Shown in pieces: positions 36,884-45,458 of a stretch of DNA of 64,000 nt. Every line of letters starts with the position of its first letter. Within the stretch, counting starts at the first letter, position 1. The stretch is from Staphylococcus cornubiensis (GTDB taxonomy: Bacteria > Bacillota > Bacilli > Staphylococcales > Staphylococcaceae). The notes below the pieces were generated by a model. The model was not told the origin of the DNA. It made no database searches and was given only the letters and a program-made list of their open reading frames with translations. The DNA is taken from NCBI RefSeq assembly GCF_900183575.1, contig NZ_FXUZ01000006.1:31292-95291 (forward strand), in the 5' to 3' direction. Made by a program: the position numbers and the translations under genes.

Positions 36884-39748
36884 ATGGACCATTTACTTGA
36901 TGATTTTAAAAATTCGTTACATAAAGGTTTTATTGATCGTTCTATTGAAAAACAAGGCCATTTTTTGCCTAAACTACTCATTAATAATGCGCAAGAAAAT
37001 GTATTAGCGACGATTATTGATGAACTGTACCGTTGTGAATCATTTAGTATTTCGGTCGCATTTGTGACTGAAAGTGGTTTGGCAAGTTTGAAAACGCATC
37101 TTTATGAATTAAAGTTAAAAGGGGTTCGCGGTCGTATTTTAACCTCTAACTATTTATCGTTTAACTCACCTAAAATGTATGAAGAATTAATGAAATTAGA
37201 AAATGTAGACGTCCGCGTGACAAATGTCAGTGGTTTTCATGCGAAAGGCTACATCTTTGATCATGATTATTATACGTCAATGATTATCGGAAGCTCTAAT
37301 TTGACCTCTCATGCATTAAAAGTCAATTATGAACATAATATTTTATTTTCATCCCATCGTAATGGTGATATCGTACATAAAGTTAAAAACCAATTTGAAA
37401 AGTTATGGGAAGAGAGTGAGCCATTAACAAAAGCATGGATTGAAAGTTATCGAACAGTTTATAAGCCTAAAGCAAGGCAAGCGATATTTGAAGTAGAACA
37501 AGCACAAATTGAAGCACAGCGACATATTCAGTCTGCCCAAGCTATTGTTCCGAATATGATGCAACAAGAAGCATTGAGAGAACTTGAAATGATTCGACAA
37601 CAAGGTGAACATAGAGGATTGATTATTTCAGCAACTGGGACAGGAAAAACGATTATGTCTGCACTAGACGTGAGGCAGGTTCAACCTGAAAAATTCCTGT
37701 TCATTGTACATAATGAAGGGATTTTACGAAGAGCAATGGAAGATTATCAACGTGTGTTGGCGGACGAACCAGCTGATGCATTTGGTTTATTAACTGGTAA
37801 TGACAAACAAACGGATGCGAAATATTTGTTTTCAACGATTCAAACGATTTCAAAGCCTGAAATTTATGAACAGTTTTCGTGTGAACATTTCAATTATATT
37901 GTGTTTGATGAAGCGCATCGTGTAGCAGCTGCTTCGTATCGTCGCGTATTTGATTATTTTACACCTGAGTTTATTTTAGGGATGACAGCGACACCTGAAC
38001 GTAATGATACGTTAAATATATTCGAACTATTTCATTACAATATTGCATATGAAATTCGTTTACAGGCAGCGTTAGAAAATGACATTTTGTGCCCGTTCCA
38101 TTATTTTGGTGTGACAGATTATAAACTAGATGGCATGATTAGTGACGATACGACTTCCCTACAAAAACTTGCTTCAGACGCACGTGTCAAGCATGTGATT
38201 GAACGTACAGAGTATTACGGTTACTCTGGCGATGAACTTAAAGGGCTGATTTTCGTCAGTCGTAAAAATGAAGCACATGCATTAGCCCAAAAGTTATCAG
38301 ATTACGGTTATCCGTCTGTAGCACTTACGGGTGAAGATACACAGCAACGTCGTGCAGAAGTGATTGCACAGTTACGTTCAGGTGAATTGCAGTATATTAT
38401 TACAGTCGATTTATTTAATGAAGGTATTGATATTCCAGAAGTGAATCAAGTTGTCATGTTGAGAGCGACGACTTCAAGTATTATTTTTGTACAACAGTTA
38501 GGTCGAGGTCTCCGTAAAAGCAGTAATAAAGATTTTGTGACAGTTATTGATTTTATCGGTAACTATAAAAATAATTATTTAATCCCAATTGCACTATCAG
38601 GGGATCCAAGTTATCACAAAGATAATTATCGTCGCTTTTTAACAGAGCCATCTGTACTAAATGGTGTCTCAACAATTAATTTTGAAGAAGTTGCGAAAAA
38701 ACAAATTTTTGAGTCACTTACAAAAGCGACATTAAATAGTGTCAAAATTTTGGATGACGCTTATGAAAATGTTGAACGTCGAATTGGTCGACAACCTTTA
38801 CTTATGGATTTTGTCGATCAAAATGCGATAGATCCGCTCATTATTTTAGATAAATATAAAAATTACCATGAGTTTCTTGAAAAGCGAGGACATACAACTG
38901 AGTCTATAGAAATGCTGGCATTCAAAAATTTAACTTTTCTATCAAGAGAAATCGCGCCAGGACTTAAGAATACGGAACATTTTATTTTACAACGATTGAT
39001 AGAAGGCGATGCACGAAAATCAGAATTATTGGAGTATATGCAGCAGATTGATTCAGCAGTGACCGTCGCTGATATTGAGACAACCTTAAGAATTTTAGAT
39101 TTCAGCTACTTTAAAAATGACATCGATAAATCATATGGGCCGCCATTGATTCATATAGAGGGCGATGTTGTTGAACTGGCAGAACATTTTCAAAGTCAGC
39201 TCAATATCGAACGGTTTCAACGTTATGTGGAGGACATCATTCGCCTGGGTCAATACAATAATGAGATGAAATTTCAAGGTCAAAATGAATTGATATTATA
39301 TCAAAAATATTTCCGTAAAGACTTTGTAAAAATAATGAATTGGGATAAAGATGTGTCGAGTACGATGTATGGTTATCAAGTGAGACATCAAATGGTACCT
39401 ATTTTTGTGACATACCATAAACAAGACGATATTACGACTTCTACACAGTATGGTGATACATTTATCAGTCAGAGTGAATTTAAATGGTATACCCGTTCGA
39501 ATCGTTCGCTTAAATCGTCAGAAGTTGATGATATTGTGCATCACCAAGAACGCAACATTCCGCTATATCTATTTGTAAAAAAAGAAGATGCTGAAGGTAA
39601 AAACTTTTACTATTTAGGACGCGTTCATGTGATTGAAGGCACAGTTGAAGAAACGACTATGAAATCAGGAGAGCCGGTTGTAACGATGCATTTTAACTTG
39701 GAAACGCCCGTTCGAGATGATATTTATCGTTACATCGTTGAACATTAA
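36884..39748 (+). CDS. PLD-nuclease/SF2 helicase fusion with C-terminal DUF3427-like domain
   Basis: A 954-residue multidomain protein. Residues ~30-170 form a phospholipase-D-type domain with GFHAKGYIF and IIGSSNLT (HxK and N motifs). A superfamily 2 helicase follows: Walker A SATGTGKT (~247-254), FDEAHRV (~341-347), MTATPER (~366-372), and a C-terminal RecA domain with QQLGRGLRKS. The last ~300 residues resemble DUF3427, ending RDDIYRYIVEH. Such proteins occur in many Firmicutes, including S. aureus, as putative DNA repair or defence factors; biological role is not established by sequence. Coupled to a Nudix hydrolase. Terminator downstream. Confidence 0.9.
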   Translation: MDHLLDDFKNSLHKGFIDRSIEKQGHFLPKLLINNAQENVLATIIDELYRCESFSISVAFVTESGLASLKTHLYELKLKGVRGRILTSNYLSFNSPKMYEELMKLENVDVRVTNVSGFHAKGYIFDHDYYTSMIIGSSNLTSHALKVNYEHNILFSSHRNGDIVHKVKNQFEKLWEESEPLTKAWIESYRTVYKPKARQAIFEVEQAQIEAQRHIQSAQAIVPNMMQQEALRELEMIRQQGEHRGLIISATGTGKTIMSALDVRQVQPEKFLFIVHNEGILRRAMEDYQRVLADEPADAFGLLTGNDKQTDAKYLFSTIQTISKPEIYEQFSCEHFNYIVFDEAHRVAAASYRRVFDYFTPEFILGMTATPERNDTLNIFELFHYNIAYEIRLQAALENDILCPFHYFGVTDYKLDGMISDDTTSLQKLASDARVKHVIERTEYYGYSGDELKGLIFVSRKNEAHALAQKLSDYGYPSVALTGEDTQQRRAEVIAQLRSGELQYIITVDLFNEGIDIPEVNQVVMLRATTSSIIFVQQLGRGLRKSSNKDFVTVIDFIGNYKNNYLIPIALSGDPSYHKDNYRRFLTEPSVLNGVSTINFEEVAKKQIFESLTKATLNSVKILDDAYENVERRIGRQPLLMDFVDQNAIDPLIILDKYKNYHEFLEKRGHTTESIEMLAFKNLTFLSREIAPGLKNTEHFILQRLIEGDARKSELLEYMQQIDSAVTVADIETTLRILDFSYFKNDIDKSYGPPLIHIEGDVVELAEHFQSQLNIERFQRYVEDIIRLGQYNNEMKFQGQNELILYQKYFRKDFVKIMNWDKDVSSTMYGYQVRHQMVPIFVTYHKQDDITTSTQYGDTFISQSEFKWYTRSNRSLKSSEVDDIVHHQERNIPLYLFVKKEDAEGKNFYYLGRVHVIEGTVEETTMKSGEPVVTMHFNLETPVRDDIYRYIVEH

Positions 39749-39770
39749 CACATCAAAAATACTATTTCAC

Positions 39771-39805
39771 AAAAGCGATTGCGATATGCGTCGCTTTTAA
39801 TTTTA
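39771..39805 (+). terminator. Terminator of the PLD-helicase operon
   Basis: AAAAGCGA pairs with TCGCTTTT around an inner GCGATATGC, followed by AATTTT. Confidence 0.7.
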
Positions 39806-39832
39806 TCTCAAGTCATATATAATACTAATATC

Positions 39833-39852
39833 AATTTAGGTAATCCTAATTT
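39833..39852. promoter_or_regulatory. MntR-like operator upstream of mntH
   Basis: AATTTAGGTAATCCTAATTT is a palindrome resembling the MntR/DtxR-type box TTTAGGnnnnCCTAAA. It lies just after a TATAAT (39818-39823, with a TTTTAA -35 at 17 bases), where a manganese-bound repressor would block transcription of mntH. Confidence 0.65.
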
Positions 39853-39898
39853 TAAGTTTGGATATAATATTTAATGATAGAGATAGAAGAGGAAAAGG

Positions 39899-41230
39899 TT
39901 GAGTACAATGAGGAAAAGTCTAGAAGAAATCAATGGAACGGTGTCATACCATCGTGATGCACCGGCATGGAAAAAAGTGTTTTTATTTCTAGGACCTGGT
40001 GCACTTGTGGCAGTAGGTTATATGGATCCGGGGAACTGGATTACATCGATGGCAGGGGGCGCGCAATATGGCTATATCCTGTTGTCGGTCATTTTAATTT
40101 CAAGTTTAGCTGCGATGTTACTACAAAGTATGTGTGCGCGTCTAGGTATCGCGAGTGGTATGGATTTAGCCCAAGTGACGAGAGCGATGACATCTAAAAA
40201 AATGGCTGTTGTCTTGTGGCTATTAACGGAACTTGCGATTATGGCGACCGATATTGCAGAGGTCATTGGTAGCGCGATTGCATTGAATTTACTCTTTCAC
40301 ATTCCATTGTGGCTAGGTGTGACGATTACAGTATTAGACGTCTTTTTACTGTTAGTCATTATTAAACTAGGATTTCGAAAAATTGAAGCACTCGTGACCG
40401 TATTAGTATTGACCGTGTTTATCATCTTTGTCTTTGAAGTGTATTTGTCAGATCCCGTATGGGGCGATGTATTCAGTGGATTTTTACCGCAATCTTCAGT
40501 CGTGACACAACCTGGTGCTTTATACATTGCATTAGGGATTATCGGTGCAACGATTATGCCACACAACTTATACTTACATTCATCTATCGTTCAGTCACGA
40601 AATTATGGACGACAATCAGATGAAGAAAAACGCGAAGCCATTCGATATGCGACGATTGACTCTAATGTCCAGTTGTCACTTGCCTTTGTCGTGAATTGTT
40701 TATTATTAATCTTAGGGGCGGCGCTGTTCTTTGGAAGCGGTGAAGCACTCGGTGGTTTCTATGATTTATATGACGCCTTGTCACATTCACAAGTTTCTAC
40801 CGTAATTGGTGGCGCTGTGATGAGTACGTTGTTTGCGGTTGCATTGTTAGCGTCAGGGCAAAACTCCACAATTACCGGTACGCTATCAGGACAAATTATA
40901 ATGGAAGGTTTCGTACATTTAAAAATGGCACAATGGGTTCGACGCATTGTCACACGTGTCATTGCCGTGATGCCAGTCTTTTTCTGTTTATGGTTGTATG
41001 GCGCTAGTACGGAAAAAATAGAAAATCTCCTTATCTTTACGCAAGTGTTTTTAAGTTTAGCGTTACCTTTAAGTGTGATTCCGTTAGTTATTGCGACAAA
41101 TAATCCTAAAATTATGGGAGAAAACTTCACCAATCCACGTTGGGTAAATATTACCGCGTGGGCATTGGCGATTATTTTAACGGTACTTAACATATATCTC
41201 ATTTACGATACATTTAGTGAATTTGGTTAA
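39899..41230 (+). CDS. mntH: Nramp-type Mn2+/H+ symporter
   Basis: A 443-residue, eleven-helix protein. [23 protein letters not shown] carries the DPGN metal-binding motif of helix 1 (residues ~37-46 for VGYMDPGN), and [14 protein letters not shown] the MPH motif of helix 6. It imports manganese using the proton gradient. Start is a TTG at 39899 close to AGAGGA, or ATG three codons later; both are in frame. The MntR-like box upstream agrees with manganese control. Confidence 0.95.
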   Translation: MSTMRKSLEEINGTVSYHRDAPAWKKVFLFLGPGALVAVGYMDPGNWITSMAGGAQYGYILLSVILISSLAAMLLQSMCARLGIASGMDLAQVTRAMTSKKMAVVLWLLTELAIMATDIAEVIGSAIALNLLFHIPLWLGVTITVLDVFLLLVIIKLGFRKIEALVTVLVLTVFIIFVFEVYLSDPVWGDVFSGFLPQSSVVTQPGALYIALGIIGATIMPHNLYLHSSIVQSRNYGRQSDEEKREAIRYATIDSNVQLSLAFVVNCLLLILGAALFFGSGEALGGFYDLYDALSHSQVSTVIGGAVMSTLFAVALLASGQNSTITGTLSGQIIMEGFVHLKMAQWVRRIVTRVIAVMPVFFCLWLYGASTEKIENLLIFTQVFLSLALPLSVIPLVIATNNPKIMGENFTNPRWVNITAWALAIILTVLNIYLIYDTFSEFG

Positions 41231-41442
41231 TATTTTGAAGCAGGGGCTTGGACATTCAGTTGTTCGAGTCCTTCATTTTGCTTTTAAAATAATAGTCAAA
41301 AAAATGCTATCAAAAATTGTCGTGTTCGATGTAGATAATAACTTAATTATTTTCCTTTTACACTCCAGGAAGCCCGCTGTATGTGCACAATTTTAAATAA
41401 ATATATATTCATTGATTGTGCATAAATAATCACAACTTAAAT

Positions 41443-41462
41443 CGTTAAATAAATTTTTAACG
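41443..41462. promoter_or_regulatory. Candidate CudC operator upstream of cudT
   Basis: CGTTAAATAAATTTTTAACG has CGTTAA/TTAACG arms. The same CGTTAAATAAA motif recurs in front of cudA (45419), and AACGTTCTTTAT next to it recurs at ~45316. Shared motifs suggest common regulation of choline uptake and oxidation. Confidence 0.55.
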
Positions 41463-41594
41463 TTCTTTATGTACTTTATAAAGGCGTTTTTACAATATTT
41501 CAGTTATTGGAAAGTTATATATATTCAAAACGTACAAATAATTTGAATGTATGAAATTTGCATTAAAATTTAATTTTCGATAACCTATTGCTTG

Positions 41595-41611
41595 TGTAAA
41601 AGCGTTTTACA
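41595..41611. promoter_or_regulatory. Palindrome directly upstream of cudT
   Basis: TGTAAAAGCGTTTTACA is a near-perfect 17-base palindrome about 50 bases before the cudT start. It partly resembles a cre site but fits better as a symmetrical repressor site; identity unknown. Confidence 0.4.
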
Positions 41612-41659
41612 TCATGAATTAACACAAAAGGAGTTAAAAAGAATAAGGGGTGCTTAAAA

Positions 41660-43285
41660 TTGCATAAAAATAATAAACTGATGGATTGGGTCGTGTTCAT
41701 CGGTACGGCAATTGTGTTACTGATGGCCGTGATACCGATGATGGTGTTTCCTGAACAAAGTCGCGCAGTTGTTGTCGCGATGAATGAATTCGTCACATCA
41801 AAAATGGGCGCCATCTATCTTGTATTGGGACTTGCGATTTTTTGTTTTGTGTTATACATAGCATTTGGTAAATATGGTTCGGTCACTTTAGGACGTGCGA
41901 ATGATAAGCCGGAATTTAGTGACTTTGCGTGGGCATCGATGCTATTTTGTGCAGGTATCGGTTCAGATATTTTGTACTGGGGCGTTATCGAATGGGCGTA
42001 TTATTTCCAAGCGCCACCCCATAGTGCGAAGCCATTTTCAGAGGAAGCTTTAAACTATGCGACAATGTACGGAATGTTTCACTGGGGACCTATCGCGTGG
42101 GCGATTTACGTATTGCCTGCATTACCAATCGCATATTTAGTTTTCGTGAAAAAGCAACCTGTTTTCAAAATTAGCCAAGCATGTCGTCCGATTTTAAAAG
42201 GACAGACGGATAAAGCTTTAGGAAAAATTGTTGATATTTTATTCATTTTCGGACTCATCGGTGGTACAGCTACTTCACTTGCATTAGGTGTACCAATGAT
42301 TTCGGCAGGTCTAGAAAAGTTATTCGGTCTAGATGGGTCAAGTATGGTCGTCAAAAGTATCGTCTTGATCTGCATTACAATCGTATTTGCGTACAGTTCG
42401 TACCAAGGTTTGAAAAAAGGGATTCAAGTGTTAAGTGACTTGAACGTGTGGCTATCATTCATTTTACTAGGCTTTATATTTGTTGTTGGGCCTACTATTT
42501 TTATTATGGAAACGACGGTCACAGGTTTTGGTAACATGTTGAAAAACTTTTTCCAAATGGCCACATGGCTCGAACCATTCGGCGGTATCGGTGGACGTGA
42601 AGAAACGAAATTCCCACAACAATGGACGATATTCTATTGGTCGTGGTGGATTGTTTACGCACCATTTATCGGATTATTCATTGCGCGTATTTCAAAAGGA
42701 CGTACGTTGAAAGAAGTCATTTTAGGAACGATTGTCTATGGGACATTTGGATGTGTGCTGTTCTTCGGTATTTTCGGTAACTTTGCCGTGTACTTACAAA
42801 TTTCAGGGCAATTCGATGTCATTCAATTTTTAAATTCACACGGAACAGAAGCAACCATTATCGAAGTGATCAGTCAACTGCCATTCTCCAAAATCATTAT
42901 CGGACTGTTTATCTTGTCAGCGTTCTTATTCTTAGTGACAACCTTTGACTCAGCTTCATACATTGTTGCTGCGGCGACACAAACACGTGTTAAAGGCGAA
43001 CCTATCAAGTTAAACCGTTTATTCTGGGCATTTGCGCTTTGTTTACTGCCATTTTCACTGATGTTAGTCGGTGGCGAAAAAGCGTTGGAAATCTTACAAA
43101 CCGCTTCAATTGTTGCAGGTGTGCCATTGATTGTAATCTTTATTATCATCATGATCTCCTTTATGATGATTTTAGGTGGGGATCGCATTGCCTTACAAAG
43201 CCGTGCAGATCGCTTTAAACGTATCGAACGCCGCTCGTTAAGAATTTTGCGTGTCGGCGAAGATGAAGAAGATGACAATTTATAA
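41660..43285 (+). CDS. cudT: BCCT-family choline/betaine transporter
   Basis: A 541-residue twelve-helix transporter. The BCCT family motif appears as FYWSWWIVYAPFIGLFIARIS (in parts FYWSWWIVYAPF and GLFIARIS, ~325-345), along with MLFCAGIGSDILYWGVIEW. Sequence follows staphylococcal CudT from NKLMDW onward. It imports choline, which CudA and CudB oxidise to glycine betaine for osmoprotection. TTG start behind AAGGGGTG. Monocistronic; the regulator and oxidation genes lie 1.4-5.5 kb downstream. Confidence 0.9.
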   Translation: MHKNNKLMDWVVFIGTAIVLLMAVIPMMVFPEQSRAVVVAMNEFVTSKMGAIYLVLGLAIFCFVLYIAFGKYGSVTLGRANDKPEFSDFAWASMLFCAGIGSDILYWGVIEWAYYFQAPPHSAKPFSEEALNYATMYGMFHWGPIAWAIYVLPALPIAYLVFVKKQPVFKISQACRPILKGQTDKALGKIVDILFIFGLIGGTATSLALGVPMISAGLEKLFGLDGSSMVVKSIVLICITIVFAYSSYQGLKKGIQVLSDLNVWLSFILLGFIFVVGPTIFIMETTVTGFGNMLKNFFQMATWLEPFGGIGGREETKFPQQWTIFYWSWWIVYAPFIGLFIARISKGRTLKEVILGTIVYGTFGCVLFFGIFGNFAVYLQISGQFDVIQFLNSHGTEATIIEVISQLPFSKIIIGLFILSAFLFLVTTFDSASYIVAAATQTRVKGEPIKLNRLFWAFALCLLPFSLMLVGGEKALEILQTASIVAGVPLIVIFIIIMISFMMILGGDRIALQSRADRFKRIERRSLRILRVGEDEEDDNL

Positions 43286-43300
43286 CGACACAAAATAAAG

Positions 43301-43352
43301 GTGTAGGACAGAAATCTCACGAACGAGGTTTCAGCGTCCTACACTATTTTTT
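43301..43352 (+). terminator. Terminator of cudT
   Basis: GTGTAGGAC (43301-43309) pairs perfectly with GTCCTACAC (43336-43344), with an inner GAAATCTC/GAGGTTTC stem, then TATTTTTT. Confidence 0.9.
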
Positions 43353-43648
43353 ATGAGTTACAATAAATATTTCGGACTTATACATAAAACGGGATTGGAC
43401 TAACAAAATGTATAACGACAGAGGATTGAACTATTTTAATGAGAAGGCGGTAATGAGTAAGAAGAACATATGTGAGCTTTTTATAATGGACCTTGAATGA
43501 AGTTGCATACATCAAATAAAGTGAAATATGAGTACTTTTAATGAGAGGGGAATCGGAGTATAATCAATTGCATAAAACATAGAAGCCTATTAGCCATATG
43601 TCAATCATTCTCACCTATGAAATTTATAATGATATGAGGTGATAGCAT
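43353..43648. other. Non-coding stretch before the small toxin-like gene
   Basis: No gene with a ribosome binding site. A 30-codon open frame at ~43409 lacks one and is not called. A TATAAT at 43625-43630 probably serves the downstream small gene. Confidence 0.4.
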
Positions 43649-43750
43649 ATGACAATCATAATCAATTTAGATATTTATCTACCAATATCTTTGACGATGA
43701 TAGGCACTTTATGCATGACCATTGTTTTGTATAAAAAGTCAAAAAAATAA
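43649..43750 (+). CDS. Small hydrophobic peptide, putative type I toxin
   Basis: A 33-residue peptide: a short N-terminus (MTIIINLDIYLP), a membrane segment (ISLTMIGTLCMTIVLY) and a basic tail KKSKK. This layout is that of staphylococcal membrane toxins of type I toxin-antitoxin systems (holin-like SprG/Fst-type). ATG follows AGGTGA at eight bases; TATAAT lies ~20 bases upstream of the gene. A hairpin with T run on the opposite strand begins right at the stop codon and a plus-strand terminator follows ~100 bases later, indicating an overlapping antisense RNA. Function is inferred from layout, not from a clear sequence match. Confidence 0.6.
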   Translation: MTIIINLDIYLPISLTMIGTLCMTIVLYKKSKK

Positions 43751-43806
43751 GCTCCCGTTACGACCATAACGAGAGCACCTAATCATAGGCTATAATGATT
43801 AACATA
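43751..43806 (-). ncRNA. Candidate antisense antitoxin RNA
   Basis: On the minus strand a terminator stem, GCTCTCGTTA pairing with TAACGGGAGC (43776-43751), runs into TTATTTTTTT. A minus-strand promoter-like pair TTGTCC-17-TAACAT lies at ~43829-43857, so an RNA of about 70-100 bases would overlap the 3' untranslated part of the toxin message. Right-hand boundary is approximate. Confidence 0.45.
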
Positions 43807-43846
43807 CGTTGAGTTACCAGCTCACTAATATGTTACTATGTTTTTG

Positions 43847-43887
43847 CACCTAGGACAAGTTTTCCCAACTGACTAGGTGTTTTTTTA
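43847..43887 (+). terminator. Terminator of the toxin-like message
   Basis: CACCTAG (43847-43853) pairs with CTAGGTG (43873-43879), inner AAGTT/AACT, followed by seven T. Confidence 0.8.
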
Positions 43888-44059
43888 ATATCTAAATTGT
43901 ATCATCGCTTACTAAAAAATACAACACTTTCGATAACAGTAACAGAAGCGCTCACTGTTGCGGTTAAAACGACATGTAACTTAAAATTGCAGGACAGCCA
44001 GAGACTCCTCCAGCTAACCTCACAAACAACAAAGTGGGAAAGACGGCTAATGACATATT

Positions 44060-44480
44060 GACTAACCCCAGAATCGAAGTGTAAGGAATGACGGCAAAGC
44101 AATATGTTTAAAGTGGACAACAATGTTTCAATAAACCCAAGATTGCAAGAACCATGCAAGACGCCTGACGTCACTTTATACAAACTATTAGAGTGAGAAT
44201 GATTGTGCATATTTCTATAACCCCAGAGTCGAAGCGTACGTAAAGAAAGACAGTAAAAGCAATGTATTCGAGTGAAATGTCCCCTGAAATTGCAAGACAG
44301 CCCGTTACTCGTTTATCTCACTTTTCCCTAGATTGTAGAGTGGAGATAATAGATTTTCTTATTTGACCAGATTACGGAATCGAAGCATGAATGATAATGA
44401 TAGAGTCAATCATTACGGAGTGAATAACAATGCACAGACATACCCAAGATTGCAAGAACCATGCAAGACTCCTGAGGCAT
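44060..44480 (+). repeat. Degenerate tandem repeats with repeat half-arms
   Basis: Three units start with ACCCCAGAATCGAAG (44064), ACCCCAGAGTCGAAGCG (44220) and TTACGGAATCGAAGC (44371) and each ends in a 'ATTGCAAGA' block (44141, 44291, 44449), period ~150 bases. The terminal block is the left arm of the nested palindrome family; only the last unit continues into a full element. Confidence 0.55.
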
Positions 44481-44588
44481 TTGCTGAAACTGAAAATCCA
44501 ATTCGGCTTCCACATCAAGTATACTTCAATCAAGCCGAATTTAGTTGAAGTTTCAGCGCCTCGGAAAGCGCAGCATGGTTCAGCAATC
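44448..44588 (+). repeat. Nested-palindrome intergenic repeat, compact copy
   Basis: Stems from outside in: GATTGCAAGAACCATGC with GCATGGTTCAGCAATC, GAGGC with GCCTC, GCTGAAACT with AGTTTCAGC, and AATTCGGCTT with AAGCCGAATT. Arms match the 29.7 kb element, but the interior is entirely different, showing module exchange. Confidence 0.8.
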
Positions 44589-44685
44589 CAAGAGTGCTTT
44601 TGAATTAAAAATGTATCTTCAAGTGGTCAAAACAAAAAAAGCTTTATGCATGTCATTCAAATCACATCGCATAAAGCCCTTATCA

Positions 44686-45237
44686 TCATTCCTTCGACTC
44701 TGGAATAGGAAAATACTCAAAAATCTTCCCACTCTTCAACGCATCACTTATCGACTCAAGCCAATAATAATAAACACGTGAATCTGCCATGTGCGCCTTA
44801 ATCTCAATAGCTTCTTCCTTCAACGCATCCGCCACATCATCTGCCGCAATAATCTCATCAATCATGGCTTCAGATTCTTTCAATGCAGCCATATTAATCG
44901 AGATTTCACGATTCCATTTTTGCGTGAAAAAATTACAGAAAAACTCAAAGAAATCTTTCTCCGCTTCAAAATGCTGTTTACGACTGCCACGTGTCAGACG
45001 TTGCTTCACAATATCGAATTCTTGTAACTTCTTCACACCTGCACTCATACTCGGTTTGCTCATTTGTAATTCTTGGCGCATTTCATCTAGTGTCATACTC
45101 TCTTTAAAAAGCATAATGCCGTACAAATTCCCGACGCTACGATTGATCCCATAGAGGTCCATCGTTTCAGCAATGGAATTAATGACAATATCTTTCGCTT
45201 CTTCTAATTTTGCTTCATATGTTTTTGCGCGTGCCAT
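44686..45237 (-). CDS. cudC: GbsR/MarR-type repressor of choline genes
   Basis: A 183-residue regulator with a winged helix (MTLDEMRQELQMSKPSMSAG, about residues 57-76, and KKLQEFDIVKQRLTRGSRKQHF as wing; shown here in shortened pieces). It matches CudC of staphylococci and GbsR of Bacillus, which repress choline uptake and oxidation genes until choline is present. Start ATG 45237 is fixed by AGGAGGTG; earlier in-frame ATGs are upstream of that site. It is divergent from cudA, sharing 220 bases with operator-like repeats. Confidence 0.9.
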   Translation of the reverse strand: MARAKTYEAKLEEAKDIVINSIAETMDLYGINRSVGNLYGIMLFKESMTLDEMRQELQMSKPSMSAGVKKLQEFDIVKQRLTRGSRKQHFEAEKDFFEFFCNFFTQKWNREISINMAALKESEAMIDEIIAADDVADALKEEAIEIKAHMADSRVYYYWLESISDALKSGKIFEYFPIPESKE

Positions 45238-45373
45238 CTTGACGACACCTCCTATCATCATAAAACATTTTAACACTTAACGTGCTAAAAGCGAGTCATT
45301 AATTAAAAAAACATCTAACGTTCTTTATCAATTTAACGCTTTTTGAAGTAATGTGCAATTCAACCGCTAGCAG

Positions 45374-45401
45374 TTGACAGTGTCATTTTTCATATGATAA
45401 A
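45374..45401 (+). promoter_or_regulatory. Promoter of cudA
   Basis: TTGACA (45374-45379), 16-base spacer, GATAAA (45396-45401). The inverted repeat beginning at 45402 immediately follows, the position expected for repression. Confidence 0.6.
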
Positions 45402-45447
45402 GTTAAGTTTGTAAAATTCGTTAAATAAAAACTTAACAAACTTAACG
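45402..45447. promoter_or_regulatory. Inverted repeats between cudA promoter and start, candidate CudC operator
   Basis: GTTAAGTTTGT (45402-45412) and ACAAACTTAAC (45436-45446) are perfect 11-base inverted arms. Between and overlapping them lies CGTTAAATAAAAACTTAAC (45419-45437), which resembles the site before cudT. The structure reaches the ribosome binding site. Confidence 0.6.
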
Positions 45448-45458
45448 GAGGGATACTG

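Larger units (their letters stand above)
41231..41659. other. Intergenic region between mntH and cudT
   Basis: No coding sequence. A weak hairpin (GGGCTTGGAC with GTTCGAGTCC, ~41243-41272) may end mntH. The rest is cudT upstream DNA with two palindromes, at 41443-41462 and 41595-41611, listed separately. Confidence 0.5.

Noticed and set aside
41595..41611. Calling the TGTAAAAGCGTTTTACA palindrome a cre site
   Set aside because: Only partial match to the cre consensus; the symmetry spacing differs, so it is listed as an unidentified palindrome.
43409..43501. 30-codon frame starting MYNDRGLNYF
   Set aside because: No ribosome binding site and no recognisable pattern.
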